Assembly (NCBI GenBank): GCA_002496565.1
Contig: DAKJ01000023.1
Span: forward strand, 23,794-87,793
Length of the DNA stretch: 64,000 nucleotides
Reading direction: 5' to 3'
Source of the DNA: Methanosarcina sp. UBA289
GTDB lineage: Archaea; Halobacteriota; Methanosarcinia; Methanosarcinales; Methanosarcinaceae
The notes beneath the pieces were generated by a model. The model had not been told where the DNA came from. It did no database searches and worked only from the letters and a program-made list of their open reading frames with translations. Below, in pieces: positions 45,761 through 55,025 of this stretch; the stretch's first letter is position 1, and each line of letters starts with the position of its first letter. The translations under genes and the position numbers were made by a program.

Positions 45761-47974
45761 TTATACTGTGGTGTTTGATGCTTTTGTAGAGTCGGGTTCT
45801 CCTTCATCTAAAAATTTGCTTGTGAAAAACTTCAAAAAGTCCAGGTGCCATGAAATAGATGGGCTTGTACTCTTGTTACTAGATACGATCGGTTCCTCTT
45901 TGGAGGCATGTGAATAAGAATCAACAGCTTGGGTTTTCTTGAAAGCAAGACTTCCCAGGTTAGATGAGTTTGTCCCGCTAACTATTTTTTCAAGCGTGGA
46001 TTCCCCGATTTTATCCCCTATTTTAAGGGTTCTGGCATTTGCATAATCAATTAGCCAGATCCCGTCAATCTGGACAATACTATCGCTTCCGTCCTGATAG
46101 ACTTTGCTAACATAGACTTTCAGGACAGGAATATTGTCTTCCCCTTGAATATTATCACGTAAACAAGTCCAATAATGCTCATTGGGATAAGTTAAAACGA
46201 TAGTGTCATCTACATATTTTCCATCTTTATCGAATTCAATCAAAGCCCTATCTCCAGCAACGTCGATTTGCTTGATCTGGAGGCTGTAGCCCTGGCCGAG
46301 ATCGAGTTTTTCACCGGTCTTCAGGAGGTGTTTCTCATCGCTATCAAAAACGAGTTTAGCAAGCTTATCAACATGACATTCCCAGATTGGGCCGTTATAA
46401 GGTTTCCGTGATTGGTCGCTATTGGCAAGCAACGGAAAATACTTCTCTCCAAATAAATTGATCGATGGATATTGATTAGACCAGCTGTCACATTTATAAT
46501 TAGTACCAACAACATTACAGCTTATAGAAGATCCTGTAGCATTTTTAAAAACAAGGCTACCCTGGTTAGAGATATTCTCTCCGCTGATTATTGCTTCAAG
46601 TGTAAATTCTCCTATTTTATCTCCGATTTTAAGGGTTCTGACATCTGAATAGTCAGTGAGCCAGATTCCGTCAATCGCAACACAACTATATTGAAGGATA
46701 TTATTTTCTACCAATCCGCTTACACTGTCAACATGAACTCTCATGACAATAACGTCGTTTTCGCCCTGAATATTATTGTTAAGAGCAACATTCCATGTTG
46801 TATTCTTGTCATCATTGAGTGTAACTATTCGATCATCAACATATTTTCCGTCCTTTGTGAACTCGAGCCAGGCTTGCTGATTGGGAATACTTATCTGCTT
46901 GGCTTCGAGAGCGTAGCCCTGGCCAAGATCGAGTTTTTCACCATCTTTAAGAACATGACGTTCATTACTGTCAAGAATCAACTTGGCAATCTTGTTAACA
47001 TGTGCATCCCAGATACTTCCATTAGTGGTAAACAGCGGAACATATTTATCTCCAAATAAATCGATTACTGGATACTGTTCATTAGATACCCATTTATAAC
47101 TGGTACTAACAACATTACAAACGTCGGTTATATTGCTAACATTGTCTTCCGTATTTGCTATGTCTGCTGTACTTGTAGTGTCTGCTGTATTTGCAGTATT
47201 TGCAGTATTTGCAGTATCTGCAGTATCTGCTGCAGCATTAGACCAGCTGTCGCATTTATAATTTGTACCGACAACATTACAAGCTACTGAAGATCCCGTG
47301 GTATTTTCAAAAACAAGGCCTCCCATGTTAGAAGTGTTTACTCCGCTGACGATATTCTCAAGAGTGAATTCTCCTATTTTATCTCCTACCTTGAGAGTTG
47401 TGGCATTTGCATAATCAATCAACCAGATCCCGTCAATCCGAACGATATTATCTACTGCACCCGCAAATAACTGATTGACATAAACTTTCATGACAACAAT
47501 ATTATTTTCGCCCTGAACATTGTCAAGGGCAACAGTCCATGTCTTGTTGCTATCAGTATTGGCTGGGACTATTTGGTCAATAATATATTTTCCATCCTTA
47601 CTGAACTCAAACCATATTTCCTCATTGTCAATATTGATCTGCTTTACTTCAAGAGCGTATCCATTGCCAAGATCGAGTTTTTCACCGTCTTGGAGGGTGT
47701 AAGTCTCATTATCATCAAGAATCAACTTGGCAAGTTTGTTAACATGTACATTCCCAGTGCTTCCATTGGTGGTAAACAGTGGAACCTCTTTTTCTCCAAA
47801 TAAATCGATTATCGGATATTGTTCGTTAGACCAACTCTCGCTATTATAGTCGGTGCCGGTTACATCGCAAACTTTGGTTATACTGCTGGCATTGTCTGCT
47901 GCGTTTGCGTTATATGCAGCAACTGAAATTAGGATAGCAAAGGCAGCCAGCAAAAACGCCGTATATTTCTTCAT
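45761..47974 (-). CDS. Triple S-layer domain surface protein with Thr-rich linker
   Basis: A 737-residue paralogue of the neighbouring gene. It has a signal peptide (FLLAAFAILISVAAYNANAA) and three S-layer units. Between units 1 and 2 lies a low-complexity linker of repeated A-D-T/A-N-T triplets (about residues 245-275), likely O-glycosylated. The C-terminal 50 residues are hydrophilic with no membrane anchor. GGAGG lies nine bases before the ATG. It is the second of two adjacent copies with a shared upstream element. Confidence 0.88.
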   Translation of the reverse strand: MKKYTAFLLAAFAILISVAAYNANAADNASSITKVCDVTGTDYNSESWSNEQYPIIDLFGEKEVPLFTTNGSTGNVHVNKLAKLILDDNETYTLQDGEKLDLGNGYALEVKQINIDNEEIWFEFSKDGKYIIDQIVPANTDSNKTWTVALDNVQGENNIVVMKVYVNQLFAGAVDNIVRIDGIWLIDYANATTLKVGDKIGEFTLENIVSGVNTSNMGGLVFENTTGSSVACNVVGTNYKCDSWSNAAADTADTANTANTANTADTTSTADIANTEDNVSNITDVCNVVSTSYKWVSNEQYPVIDLFGDKYVPLFTTNGSIWDAHVNKIAKLILDSNERHVLKDGEKLDLGQGYALEAKQISIPNQQAWLEFTKDGKYVDDRIVTLNDDKNTTWNVALNNNIQGENDVIVMRVHVDSVSGLVENNILQYSCVAIDGIWLTDYSDVRTLKIGDKIGEFTLEAIISGENISNQGSLVFKNATGSSISCNVVGTNYKCDSWSNQYPSINLFGEKYFPLLANSDQSRKPYNGPIWECHVDKLAKLVFDSDEKHLLKTGEKLDLGQGYSLQIKQIDVAGDRALIEFDKDGKYVDDTIVLTYPNEHYWTCLRDNIQGEDNIPVLKVYVSKVYQDGSDSIVQIDGIWLIDYANARTLKIGDKIGESTLEKIVSGTNSSNLGSLAFKKTQAVDSYSHASKEEPIVSSNKSTSPSISWHLDFLKFFTSKFLDEGEPDSTKASNTTV
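47150..47236 (-). repeat. Microsatellite encoding the A-D-T/A-N-T linker
   Basis: Nine-base units of the kind GCAAATACT / GCAGATACT are repeated about eight times in frame. Length change by slippage would alter the linker without shifting the frame. Confidence 0.7.
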
Positions 47975-48016
47975 TAAGTTATTTCCTCCTTATTTTAGTA
48001 TTTTTTTGAACATTCC

Positions 48017-48060
48017 AAACCTAGCGGAGTTCACGCTAATACTTGACCGTTATTAATCAA
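48017..48060 (-). promoter_or_regulatory. Shared upstream element, second copy
   Basis: This is the counterpart of 45491-45534, containing TTGACCGTTATTAATCAA. It lies 43 bases before the start of the 737-residue S-layer-domain protein. Confidence 0.5.
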
Positions 48061-48172
48061 CAACTTGTAGACTGTGAAGGTTTGAAATATTTGTGGAATT
48101 TGTTCATCTTGAAATTATTTCGAGTCAAAACTTATCACATTAAATTCTTATCTTTACAATCCAAATAAATTA

Positions 48173-49672
48173 TTAATAAAAAGAGGAGGGATTCACTGTC
48201 CCACCTCCCTTGAGTATCACCAATGCTTTCTCTGCAGAACTCCTGACGTAGTTATACTCGTCTTTATCGGTGCTGACCCGGCTCAAACAGTTGATAGCTT
48301 CTGGTCCTCCCAGTATCCCAAGAGCTTGAACTTCCGATATTCTGACATCCGACTCTCTTTCGGTCTCAAGGGCCTTAATGAGAGGCTCAACAGCTCTCCT
48401 ATCGCCAAGTGATCCAAGTGCAGTTGCAGCACCTTTTCTTACTCCAGAACTTTCATCCCCAAGCAAGGAAATTAGAGGATCGACCGCCCGGGTGTCCCCG
48501 ACTTCCCTAAGAGAATAAACAATTTTCATTCGTATGTGCCAGTTTTCATTTCCAAGAGCGGCAATAAGAGCGTCTGCAGCCTCAGGATCTTTATACCTCG
48601 CCAGGGAATAGATAGCAGTCTCGCAGAGAGTAGAATCTTTAGACTGAATGAGCTCTGCAAGGAGTGGTATCGCTTTTTTGCTTTCAATACGTCCAAGAGA
48701 ACCAGCGGCAGCTGCCTGTACCTCTACTTTACTGTCTCCGAGGGCATTAATTAGGGGCTGCTCGGTCTGGGCAATTTCCTCAGACTCATTAAAATGACCC
48801 AAAGAGTAAGCGGCTCCTATGCGCACTTCTGGAACCTGGTCATTCAGCATCCGAACCAGAATAGGAACAGCAGCAGGGTCCTGAATATACTCATATACAG
48901 CTACGGCGTTGGTCCGGGTTGTAGGATTTTTGCTGTCCAGCAGTTTAATAAGTTTTCCGAACACATATTCCCCTTTAATACGGCCAAGACTGGAAGCTGC
49001 AGACCTTCCAACTTCTTTGTCAGCTAATAAATCCAAGAGGGTGTCAACTGCTCGCGGATCTCCAGTTTCTCCAAGGGCAAATACAGCCTCAGAGCGTATA
49101 TTCGAATTGCCCGTGTAGCGCATATCCGAATCGCCATCATAGCTTATACTGGCATCATCGCGTTTCAGAACCTCACAAAGAGGTTCAGTAGCCCTGGGAT
49201 CTTTCAACATTCCAAGCGCAATTACCGTATAGCGAATTACCTCTCCATTTTCATCCTTTAAAAGCTCAATAAGGGGCTCAACAGCTTCAACGGCTTGAAG
49301 TTGTCCAAGTGAAAAAGCTGCATTCATACGAACCTCCGAGACCGGGTCTTTCAGAGCCTTTATTAACGAATTTGTAGCTTTTTTGTCACCTATTATTCCC
49401 AGATTTTGGGCAGCAAGGCTTCGAACCTGAGGATTGTCATCCTTTAAAGCTTTTATAAGTGGGTCTACTGCAGGTTCCCCGATCGCGCAAAGTTCATTAG
49501 CTGAAAGTGAACTGACTCTCTCATCCTCATCCCCGAGACTCTGAACCAGTGTATTCACTCGAGCTTCTACCGGATCCTTATCAAGACAGCCAGCACAGAT
49601 TCCGAAAAGCAAGAACATAAGAATCAAAAGTTTTGCACTCTTGCAACTGAAAAGTTCATCTCTTTCTATCAT
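48173..49672 (-). CDS. HEAT-repeat lipoprotein
   Basis: A 499-residue protein anchored outside the membrane. The start at 49672 has GGTGAAGC just upstream and lies five bases past the previous stop. The signal peptide ends in the lipobox-like FGICAGC, with Cys29 as the likely lipidated residue. Twelve or more PBS-lyase-type HEAT repeats of about 31 residues follow (for example AVEPLIELLKDENGEVIRYTVIALGMLKDP). They provide a binding scaffold. It is third in an operon behind the anchored beta-sandwich and membrane winged-helix genes. Confidence 0.87.
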   Translation of the reverse strand: MIERDELFSCKSAKLLILMFLLFGICAGCLDKDPVEARVNTLVQSLGDEDERVSSLSANELCAIGEPAVDPLIKALKDDNPQVRSLAAQNLGIIGDKKATNSLIKALKDPVSEVRMNAAFSLGQLQAVEAVEPLIELLKDENGEVIRYTVIALGMLKDPRATEPLCEVLKRDDASISYDGDSDMRYTGNSNIRSEAVFALGETGDPRAVDTLLDLLADKEVGRSAASSLGRIKGEYVFGKLIKLLDSKNPTTRTNAVAVYEYIQDPAAVPILVRMLNDQVPEVRIGAAYSLGHFNESEEIAQTEQPLINALGDSKVEVQAAAAGSLGRIESKKAIPLLAELIQSKDSTLCETAIYSLARYKDPEAADALIAALGNENWHIRMKIVYSLREVGDTRAVDPLISLLGDESSGVRKGAATALGSLGDRRAVEPLIKALETERESDVRISEVQALGILGGPEAINCLSRVSTDKDEYNYVRSSAEKALVILKGGGTVNPSSFY

Positions 49673-49677
49673 ATGCT

Positions 49678-50535
49678 TCACCTGTCCTCCTCCTGAGCCG
49701 GAATATTTAATTCGGCAGATGTTACCTGATCCTGCCATCGGGATGTTATATTCAGCAGGAAGCGATCCCCGTTTTGCCCAACAATCACAATCGGGATAGG
49801 CTTATATGAATCTCCTGAGGGTTTACCGTGCGCAATTTCCACAATTGCATATGGATAACCCGGCCAGGCTCTTAGGGCACTTTTATCCTTTCCGCCCACG
49901 GAATAAAATTCGGAAGATGTAAACACAATTTTCCCTGTTCTTTCGTTTGTCACTGTTAAGTTAGTACTCACTTTGTCTGCAGAGCTCAACCCGTAATTTA
50001 TAAGGTAGGCATAAACCTTATACACATCAGAGGTGTTTCCGCGTTCGAGTTCATTCTCAAGCTTAAGATGTAGTTCGGGAAACGGGACATTTACAAGATA
50101 AGTGTCTTCGTCCAGAAGTCTGCCATTCTGAACGACCCTAACCTTTACAGGGTATTCCCCTGGAAGCTGATACCCAAGCCATACCTTGACCGAGTTATTT
50201 CCTGGAACAAGCTTTATCGGCTTCTGAAGAGAAACTGATCCTTCATCCCATGGACCTGTGGAATTATCGGAAATTATCAGCCTTGGAGTTGAGTAACTTA
50301 CCCCATTTTCGTCCACAAAAGCATTCTCAATCTCAAGCCACACATCCACGGGCTTTAAACCGTTATTTTGAAGCGTTATGTTCAGCTTTCCAGGGTCATT
50401 GGCCCCAAAAGGAGAAGCGTAAATATCAGTAATTTTTACATCGGCTCCATTTCCATAGTACCATGACCCTCCCAGAACCAGAACCAGTAAAACAACTGAA
50501 ACCGAAATAAGAGCACCTCTCTTCACGTCATTCAC
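49678..50535 (-). CDS. Membrane-anchored extracellular beta-sandwich protein
   Basis: A 285-residue protein with one N-terminal membrane helix (ALISVSVVLLVLVLGGSWYYG, about 8-28). Two Ig/CARDB-like domains follow (about 30-150 and 152-270), placing the bulk outside the cell. The family is not recognised. Its start overlaps the end of the winged-helix gene by eight bases, with the ribosome site GAGGGGTG inside that gene. The operon suggests it is a sensor or adaptor presented with the HEAT lipoprotein. Confidence 0.8.
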   Translation of the reverse strand: MNDVKRGALISVSVVLLVLVLGGSWYYGNGADVKITDIYASPFGANDPGKLNITLQNNGLKPVDVWLEIENAFVDENGVSYSTPRLIISDNSTGPWDEGSVSLQKPIKLVPGNNSVKVWLGYQLPGEYPVKVRVVQNGRLLDEDTYLVNVPFPELHLKLENELERGNTSDVYKVYAYLINYGLSSADKVSTNLTVTNERTGKIVFTSSEFYSVGGKDKSALRAWPGYPYAIVEIAHGKPSGDSYKPIPIVIVGQNGDRFLLNITSRWQDQVTSAELNIPAQEEDR

Positions 50536-51130
50536 CCCTCAACCCTATATTATCCTTAAGCTCATCAGCTATCGAAATGCAATTTGTAAGCCCATACTTT
50601 TTCTTTGTTATTATGCCTCTCTTTTCCAGGTTCATGAGAACTCGAGAAACTTTGGCCTTGGAAAAGTCGAGAGAATTTACAAGTTCATTCTGGAGAATTC
50701 TTCCTCCTTTTGCTGCAATCAATTCAACGGCTTTCCGTTCGTCTCCTTCAAGGGCCCGCAGAAGGACATCTGTAGGGTCAATGTTAGCTTTGGGCAAAGT
50801 TTCCTCAATAGAGTCAGTTTCAAGCGAGACCTCAAAAACCTTCTCTGGAGGTTTTTCTGTGATAACGTTGAGAGCCGCTATCTGTGCTGCCTGTCCGGTT
50901 ATTGAAAGCTCAGAGCCTTGAACTCCCAGGGACCGCAAAACCTGAGCCAGCGCCAGACCTCCAAAAAACCCGGAAAAAAGGAGAATATACGCTTCTTTTA
51001 CAGTATATACATACGGGATATCCACAACCTTGAACGTATCCCCTTCAAGCTGGATTACCACTGGTGAATCCTCAAGCAGGAGATTAATGGCTACAGTGCT
51101 CGAAATAAGCAGGATACCCACAGCCAGCAT
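50528..51130 (-). CDS. Membrane-anchored winged-helix regulator
   Basis: A 200-residue protein with two N-terminal hydrophobic segments (about 3-20 and 45-65) and a C-terminal winged helix (about 128-195, with GGRILQNELVNSLDFSKAKVSRVLMNLEKRG), a MarR-like DNA-binding domain. It probably transmits an envelope signal directly to DNA. The frame extends eight codons upstream (AQERKRL) to an ACG at 51154 that has GAGGTGGT just before it, while the ATG at 51130 has only a weak ribosome site. The basic upstream residues fit a cytoplasmic lead-in to the first helix. Confidence 0.82.
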   Translation of the reverse strand: MLAVGILLISSTVAINLLLEDSPVVIQLEGDTFKVVDIPYVYTVKEAYILLFSGFFGGLALAQVLRSLGVQGSELSITGQAAQIAALNVITEKPPEKVFEVSLETDSIEETLPKANIDPTDVLLRALEGDERKAVELIAAKGGRILQNELVNSLDFSKAKVSRVLMNLEKRGIITKKKYGLTNCISIADELKDNIGLRGE

Positions 51131-51392
51131 GAGTCTTTTCCGTTCCTGGGCCGTCTTACCACCTCATTTACTACTCCTAGTATGTACGAAACAAATGTTA
51201 TAATTTTAGTATGACCAGGCCTGAAACGTCTCAGGAATCTGAAACCACTGCCATCTGATGGCGAAAAAGTTATTGAGAAGGATTTGAAAAACTAGAAGAA
51301 ATAACTTAGATAGAATGGACTGTGGTAGGAATGAGAATAGCTTGGAAATAGTTTGAGTAGAAAAGAAAACCTTTTCAAAAACTGCTTGACCG

Positions 51393-51416
51393 CAAGCCTT
51401 TTCAAAAAAAGGCTTG
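51393..51416 (-). terminator. Terminator hairpin behind the acdB-like gene
   Basis: CAAGCCTTTT at 51393-51402 pairs with AAAAGGCTTG at 51407-51416 around a CAAA loop, and on the minus strand a T-run follows. A partial direct copy lies just beside it (51371-51392). The remainder of 51131-51489 is empty. Confidence 0.6.
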
Positions 51417-51489
51417 AGCGAAAACGATGTGAGCGGCGGATCAACCGGTGCAATGGTTGCGGATCAAGGCTGCGCTTGATTGAAAAAAG

Positions 51490-52238
51490 TCACAGGTCAC
51501 TTTTCAGTATCAGTCTTACATCTACAGCAAGGGCGCCTTTTCCATCTTCAAAAACCATCATAGGGTTTATCTCGAATTCCTCAATCTCCGGAAAATCGCA
51601 AACAGGCCTCGAAAACTTAAGAATTGCGTCTACGAGCGCATCAATGTCAGAAGGCTTTGCCCCTCTGACTCCGGCAAGAAGGGGATAGGTTTTAATTCCT
51701 GTAATCATCCCTCTTGCTTCTTTTTCGTCAACTGGGGCTATCGCAAACTGGATATCTTTGAGAATCTCTACATAAATTCCGCCAAGCCCGAACATCAGCA
51801 TTGGCCCAAAAGTAGGATCATGAACCATCCCTAGTATTACTTCTTTGCCGCCTGAGAGCATTGGCTGAAGCTGTACACCTTCAAGAAGCGCGTCCGGCAG
51901 TTTCTTTGGGATGCTTTCCATCATTTTCTGATAGGCAGCTTTTACCTCAGCGGCATTTTGAAGGGAGAGTTTGATTCCTCCAATACCGACTTATGAGGAA
52001 TCTGCGGAGAAACGATCTTTATTACAAGAGGATAACCTATCTTTTCTGCAGCAATTATAGCTTCTTCTGCAGTTTTTGCAAACGTAGTCCTCAATACAGG
52101 AATGCCGTAAGATTTCAGAATATCAAAAGCTTCAAGGCCCAGTATGTGCTGGTTCTTTGCTCTGGCAGCCTCAAAAACTCTGGCTGTCAATACCCTATCT
52201 GGCTCGAATACATGAGGGATAGAATCTATCTGGTTCAT
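51490..52238 (-). pseudogene. acdB: ADP-forming acyl-CoA synthetase beta subunit, frameshifted
   Basis: The ATP-grasp-type beta subunit of ADP-forming acetyl/acyl-CoA synthetase is split over two frames. The N-terminal part ends PLVIKIVSPQIPHKS. The C-terminal part resumes with coding-like residues and ends GLGGIYVEILKDIQFAIAPV...EINPMMVF. Restoring one A between 51985 and 51986 changes the junction to the expected K-S-D-I-G-G-I and yields one frame of 249 residues, the usual length. It is either a recent single-base deletion or a sequence error. It lies 180 bases beyond ackA in the same direction, an intriguing partner for acetate metabolism. Confidence 0.85.
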
Positions 52239-52419
52239 AGTTATATAACAGCTATAACAGCTTAAGGACAGTTATTCTTTAAGGGTATTAATTTTGTGAC
52301 AATATAAAATTTCAGCTCTGGAAGGCCGAAAAAGCAATTCTTGAAAAAACGCGGAAAAACGGAAAAAATACTGTATAAACTTAAAAATAGAAAAAGTAAA
52401 GGAGAAATCTCCTTTACTT

Positions 52420-53646
52420 TCAGACAGGTATGGAACTGCGTAGTTTAACTTCGGTCTCAACAATTTCCTTAGTATCCCTTGCAATGGTAAGTTCTTCATT
52501 GGTTGGGATAACAAAGACTCGAACCTTTGAATCTGGAGTGGAGATGTCGATTTCCTGACCTCTGATCTTGTTCTTTTCTTCGTCAATCTTTACTCCAAAG
52601 TTCTCAAGACCGGAAAGAATTCTCTTTCTGATGGTTGCGCTATTTTCTCCGATGCCTGCGGTGAAAACTATTGCATCTGGGTCATCGAGCACAGCTGAAT
52701 ACTCACCAATGACTTTCTTGATCTTGTAAGCGAAGACTTCGAGTGCAAGCTCGGCTCTCTCATTACCGTGGGATGCGGCTTCATCAAGGTCTCTGAAGTC
52801 ATTGCTGATGCTGGAAATTCCGAGCACACCGGACTTCTTGTTCATAAGGGTGTCGACGTCCCTAGGAGAGAGGTTTTCTTTTTCCATAATGAAGGGAACT
52901 ACTGCAGGGTCAATGGAACCACATCTAGTGCCCATGCAGACCCCTTCAAGCGGGGTAAAGCCCATGGTGGTCTCAATGGATTTTCCACCTTTAACAGCTG
53001 CGATGCTTGAACCGTTCCCAAGGTGGCAGGTGATAATCTTAGTTTCCTCTGCGGATTTTCCAAGCATAGCGATAGCCCTTTTGGAAACGTACATATGGGA
53101 AGTTCCGTGGAAACCGTATTTCCTGATCCCGTATTTTTCGTACATGCTGTATGGCAGAGCATACATGTAGGCATATTTTGGTATTGTCATGTGGAACGCA
53201 GTGTCAAACACGGCAACCATTGGTACGCCAGGCATGAGTTCTTGACAGGCAGTAATACCCATCATATTTGGGGGGTTGTGGAGAGGAGCCAGATCAAAAC
53301 AGTCTCTTATAGACTTTTCTACATCTGCGTCAATTAAAGCCGAAGCAGTAAATTTCTCGCCACCATGCACAACCCTGTGCCCTACAGCGTTAATCTCACT
53401 CATATCCTTGATGACACCAAATTCCGGATCAGTAAGACTCTTAACAACCTCTTCCATAGCTACTTTGTGATTGGGGAAGTCAGTAGTCTTTTCCAGCTTT
53501 TTGCCATCGAACCTTTTCTGGGTAATGATCGAATTATCGATACCTATCCTCTCACAGAGACCAACTGCAAGAGCGGACTCATTGGTCATATCAATTAATT
53601 GATATTTCAGAGATGAGCTTCCTGCATTTATTACCAATACCTTCAT
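52420..53646 (-). CDS. ackA: Acetate kinase
   Basis: It phosphorylates acetate with ATP, the first step of acetate activation for methanogenesis. The start at 53646 gives the conserved MKVLVINAGSSSLKYQL; a longer reading from 53664 adds six residues. Active-site features are N7 and S10-S12, R91 in GHRVVHGGEKF, the FHGTSH histidine and the catalytic GTRCGSIDPAVV arginine. At 408 residues it matches the Methanosarcina enzyme. It follows pta by 122 bases, forming the pta-ackA operon. Confidence 0.97.
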   Translation of the reverse strand: MKVLVINAGSSSLKYQLIDMTNESALAVGLCERIGIDNSIITQKRFDGKKLEKTTDFPNHKVAMEEVVKSLTDPEFGVIKDMSEINAVGHRVVHGGEKFTASALIDADVEKSIRDCFDLAPLHNPPNMMGITACQELMPGVPMVAVFDTAFHMTIPKYAYMYALPYSMYEKYGIRKYGFHGTSHMYVSKRAIAMLGKSAEETKIITCHLGNGSSIAAVKGGKSIETTMGFTPLEGVCMGTRCGSIDPAVVPFIMEKENLSPRDVDTLMNKKSGVLGISSISNDFRDLDEAASHGNERAELALEVFAYKIKKVIGEYSAVLDDPDAIVFTAGIGENSATIRKRILSGLENFGVKIDEEKNKIRGQEIDISTPDSKVRVFVIPTNEELTIARDTKEIVETEVKLRSSIPV

Positions 53647-53768
53647 GTTTAAACCCCAATTCATAGATTGCTTTTAATTTACGTTTTATATATACAATAA
53701 AATATTTTATATATGAAAGTCAATAAAAAGCTTCCTAAAACGTTCGTATACATAGAAACGACTTGAGA

Positions 53769-54770
53769 TTACTTGTCCTGTGCTGCAGCCTGGACACAGG
53801 TAATTGCAACGGCACCGACAATGTCTTCGTCGCTGCAGCCTCTGGACAGGTCATTAATTGGCTTGGCAAGTCCCTGGGTGATAGGGCCATAAGCTTCAGC
53901 CTTCGCAAGCCTCTGGGCAATCTTGTATGCGATATTTCCAGCGTTGAGGTCGGGGAATATAAAAACATTAGCTTTGCCCGCAACAGGGCTTCCTGGAGCC
54001 TTTGAAGCTGCAACTTTGGGAACAATTGCTGCATCTACCTGGAGTTCTCCATCGATTGCGATATCAGGGGCGAGTTCCTGTGCAAGCTTTGTCGAAGCGA
54101 TTGTTGCCTCGGTCAGTTTGCTGTGTGCACTTCCCTTGGTGGAGTAAGAAAGCATTGCAACATATGGCGTGTCCTGAACCAGCAGTTCAAAGGTTTTTGC
54201 AGAAATGACAGCAATGTTTGCAACATCTTCCACACTGGGCATTTCGACCATACCCGAGTCAGCAAAGAGGAATGTCCCGTCTGACCCGTATTCACAGTCC
54301 GGTACGGCAATGATGAAAAAAGCAGATGCAAGAGCTGCACCCGGAGCAGTCTTAACGATCTGGACAGCGGGTCTAAGTGTATCAGAGGAAGAGTGAGCAG
54401 CACCTGAGACTACGCCGTCGACTTCACCGATTTTGGCCATCATAACAGCGAAGTAAACGTAATCCTTCATAATTTCGGCTGCACTTTCGAGTGTAACACC
54501 TTTGTGCTTTCTCAATTCGTAGAAAGCCTGAACATATTCGTCTTTTCTCTCATATGTTTCAGGATTTACAATTCTTGCTTTTGAGAGGTCAAGATCGCCA
54601 GCAAGGGCCTTGATGTCCTCTTCATTACCAACAAGGACGACCTTTGCAATACCTCTTTCGAGGATTTTGGCAGCTGCCTGGAGGGTTCTTATATCTTCAG
54701 TTTCAGGTAAAGCGATTGTTTTGTTGAGTTTCTTTGCTCTTTCACTGATCTTTTCTAAAAATGTTACCAA
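53769..54770 (-). CDS. pta: Phosphate acetyltransferase (phosphotransacetylase)
   Basis: It converts acetyl phosphate and CoA to acetyl-CoA and phosphate, which then enters the CODH/ACS pathway. At 333 residues it is the compact class I form known from Methanosarcina; the sequence MVTFLEKISERAKKLNK and the VSGAAHSSSDTLRPA loop are characteristic. The start is TTG with GGAGGTTGG five bases upstream. It is first in the pta-ackA operon. The divergent isf upstream shares an AT-rich promoter region with several TATA boxes (54820-54960). Confidence 0.97.
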   Translation of the reverse strand: MVTFLEKISERAKKLNKTIALPETEDIRTLQAAAKILERGIAKVVLVGNEEDIKALAGDLDLSKARIVNPETYERKDEYVQAFYELRKHKGVTLESAAEIMKDYVYFAVMMAKIGEVDGVVSGAAHSSSDTLRPAVQIVKTAPGAALASAFFIIAVPDCEYGSDGTFLFADSGMVEMPSVEDVANIAVISAKTFELLVQDTPYVAMLSYSTKGSAHSKLTEATIASTKLAQELAPDIAIDGELQVDAAIVPKVAASKAPGSPVAGKANVFIFPDLNAGNIAYKIAQRLAKAEAYGPITQGLAKPINDLSRGCSDEDIVGAVAITCVQAAAQDK

Positions 54771-55025
54771 TCAACCAACCTCCTATAGATTTAGAGTAGT
54801 TTAAGTTAGCTGGGTCTTAATATATAAATTTACGTAAAATTGATAGGGACATATATAAAAATGAAAAATATATATTTAGAGCGACCAGCACCGATTTAAA
54901 TACGAATTTTATCCTTATGATGTATAATAATCTGGATTAATTTTATATTATATCTGTAAAAACTTAAGACAATATTACTGAATATAAATGACAAATTGAT
55001 ATAAAAGAATTCCGGAATGATTTCA

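Noticed and set aside
51353..51688. Plus-strand frame across the terminator and the end of acdB
   Set aside because: It runs through a clear hairpin and then antisense to the acdB coding region.
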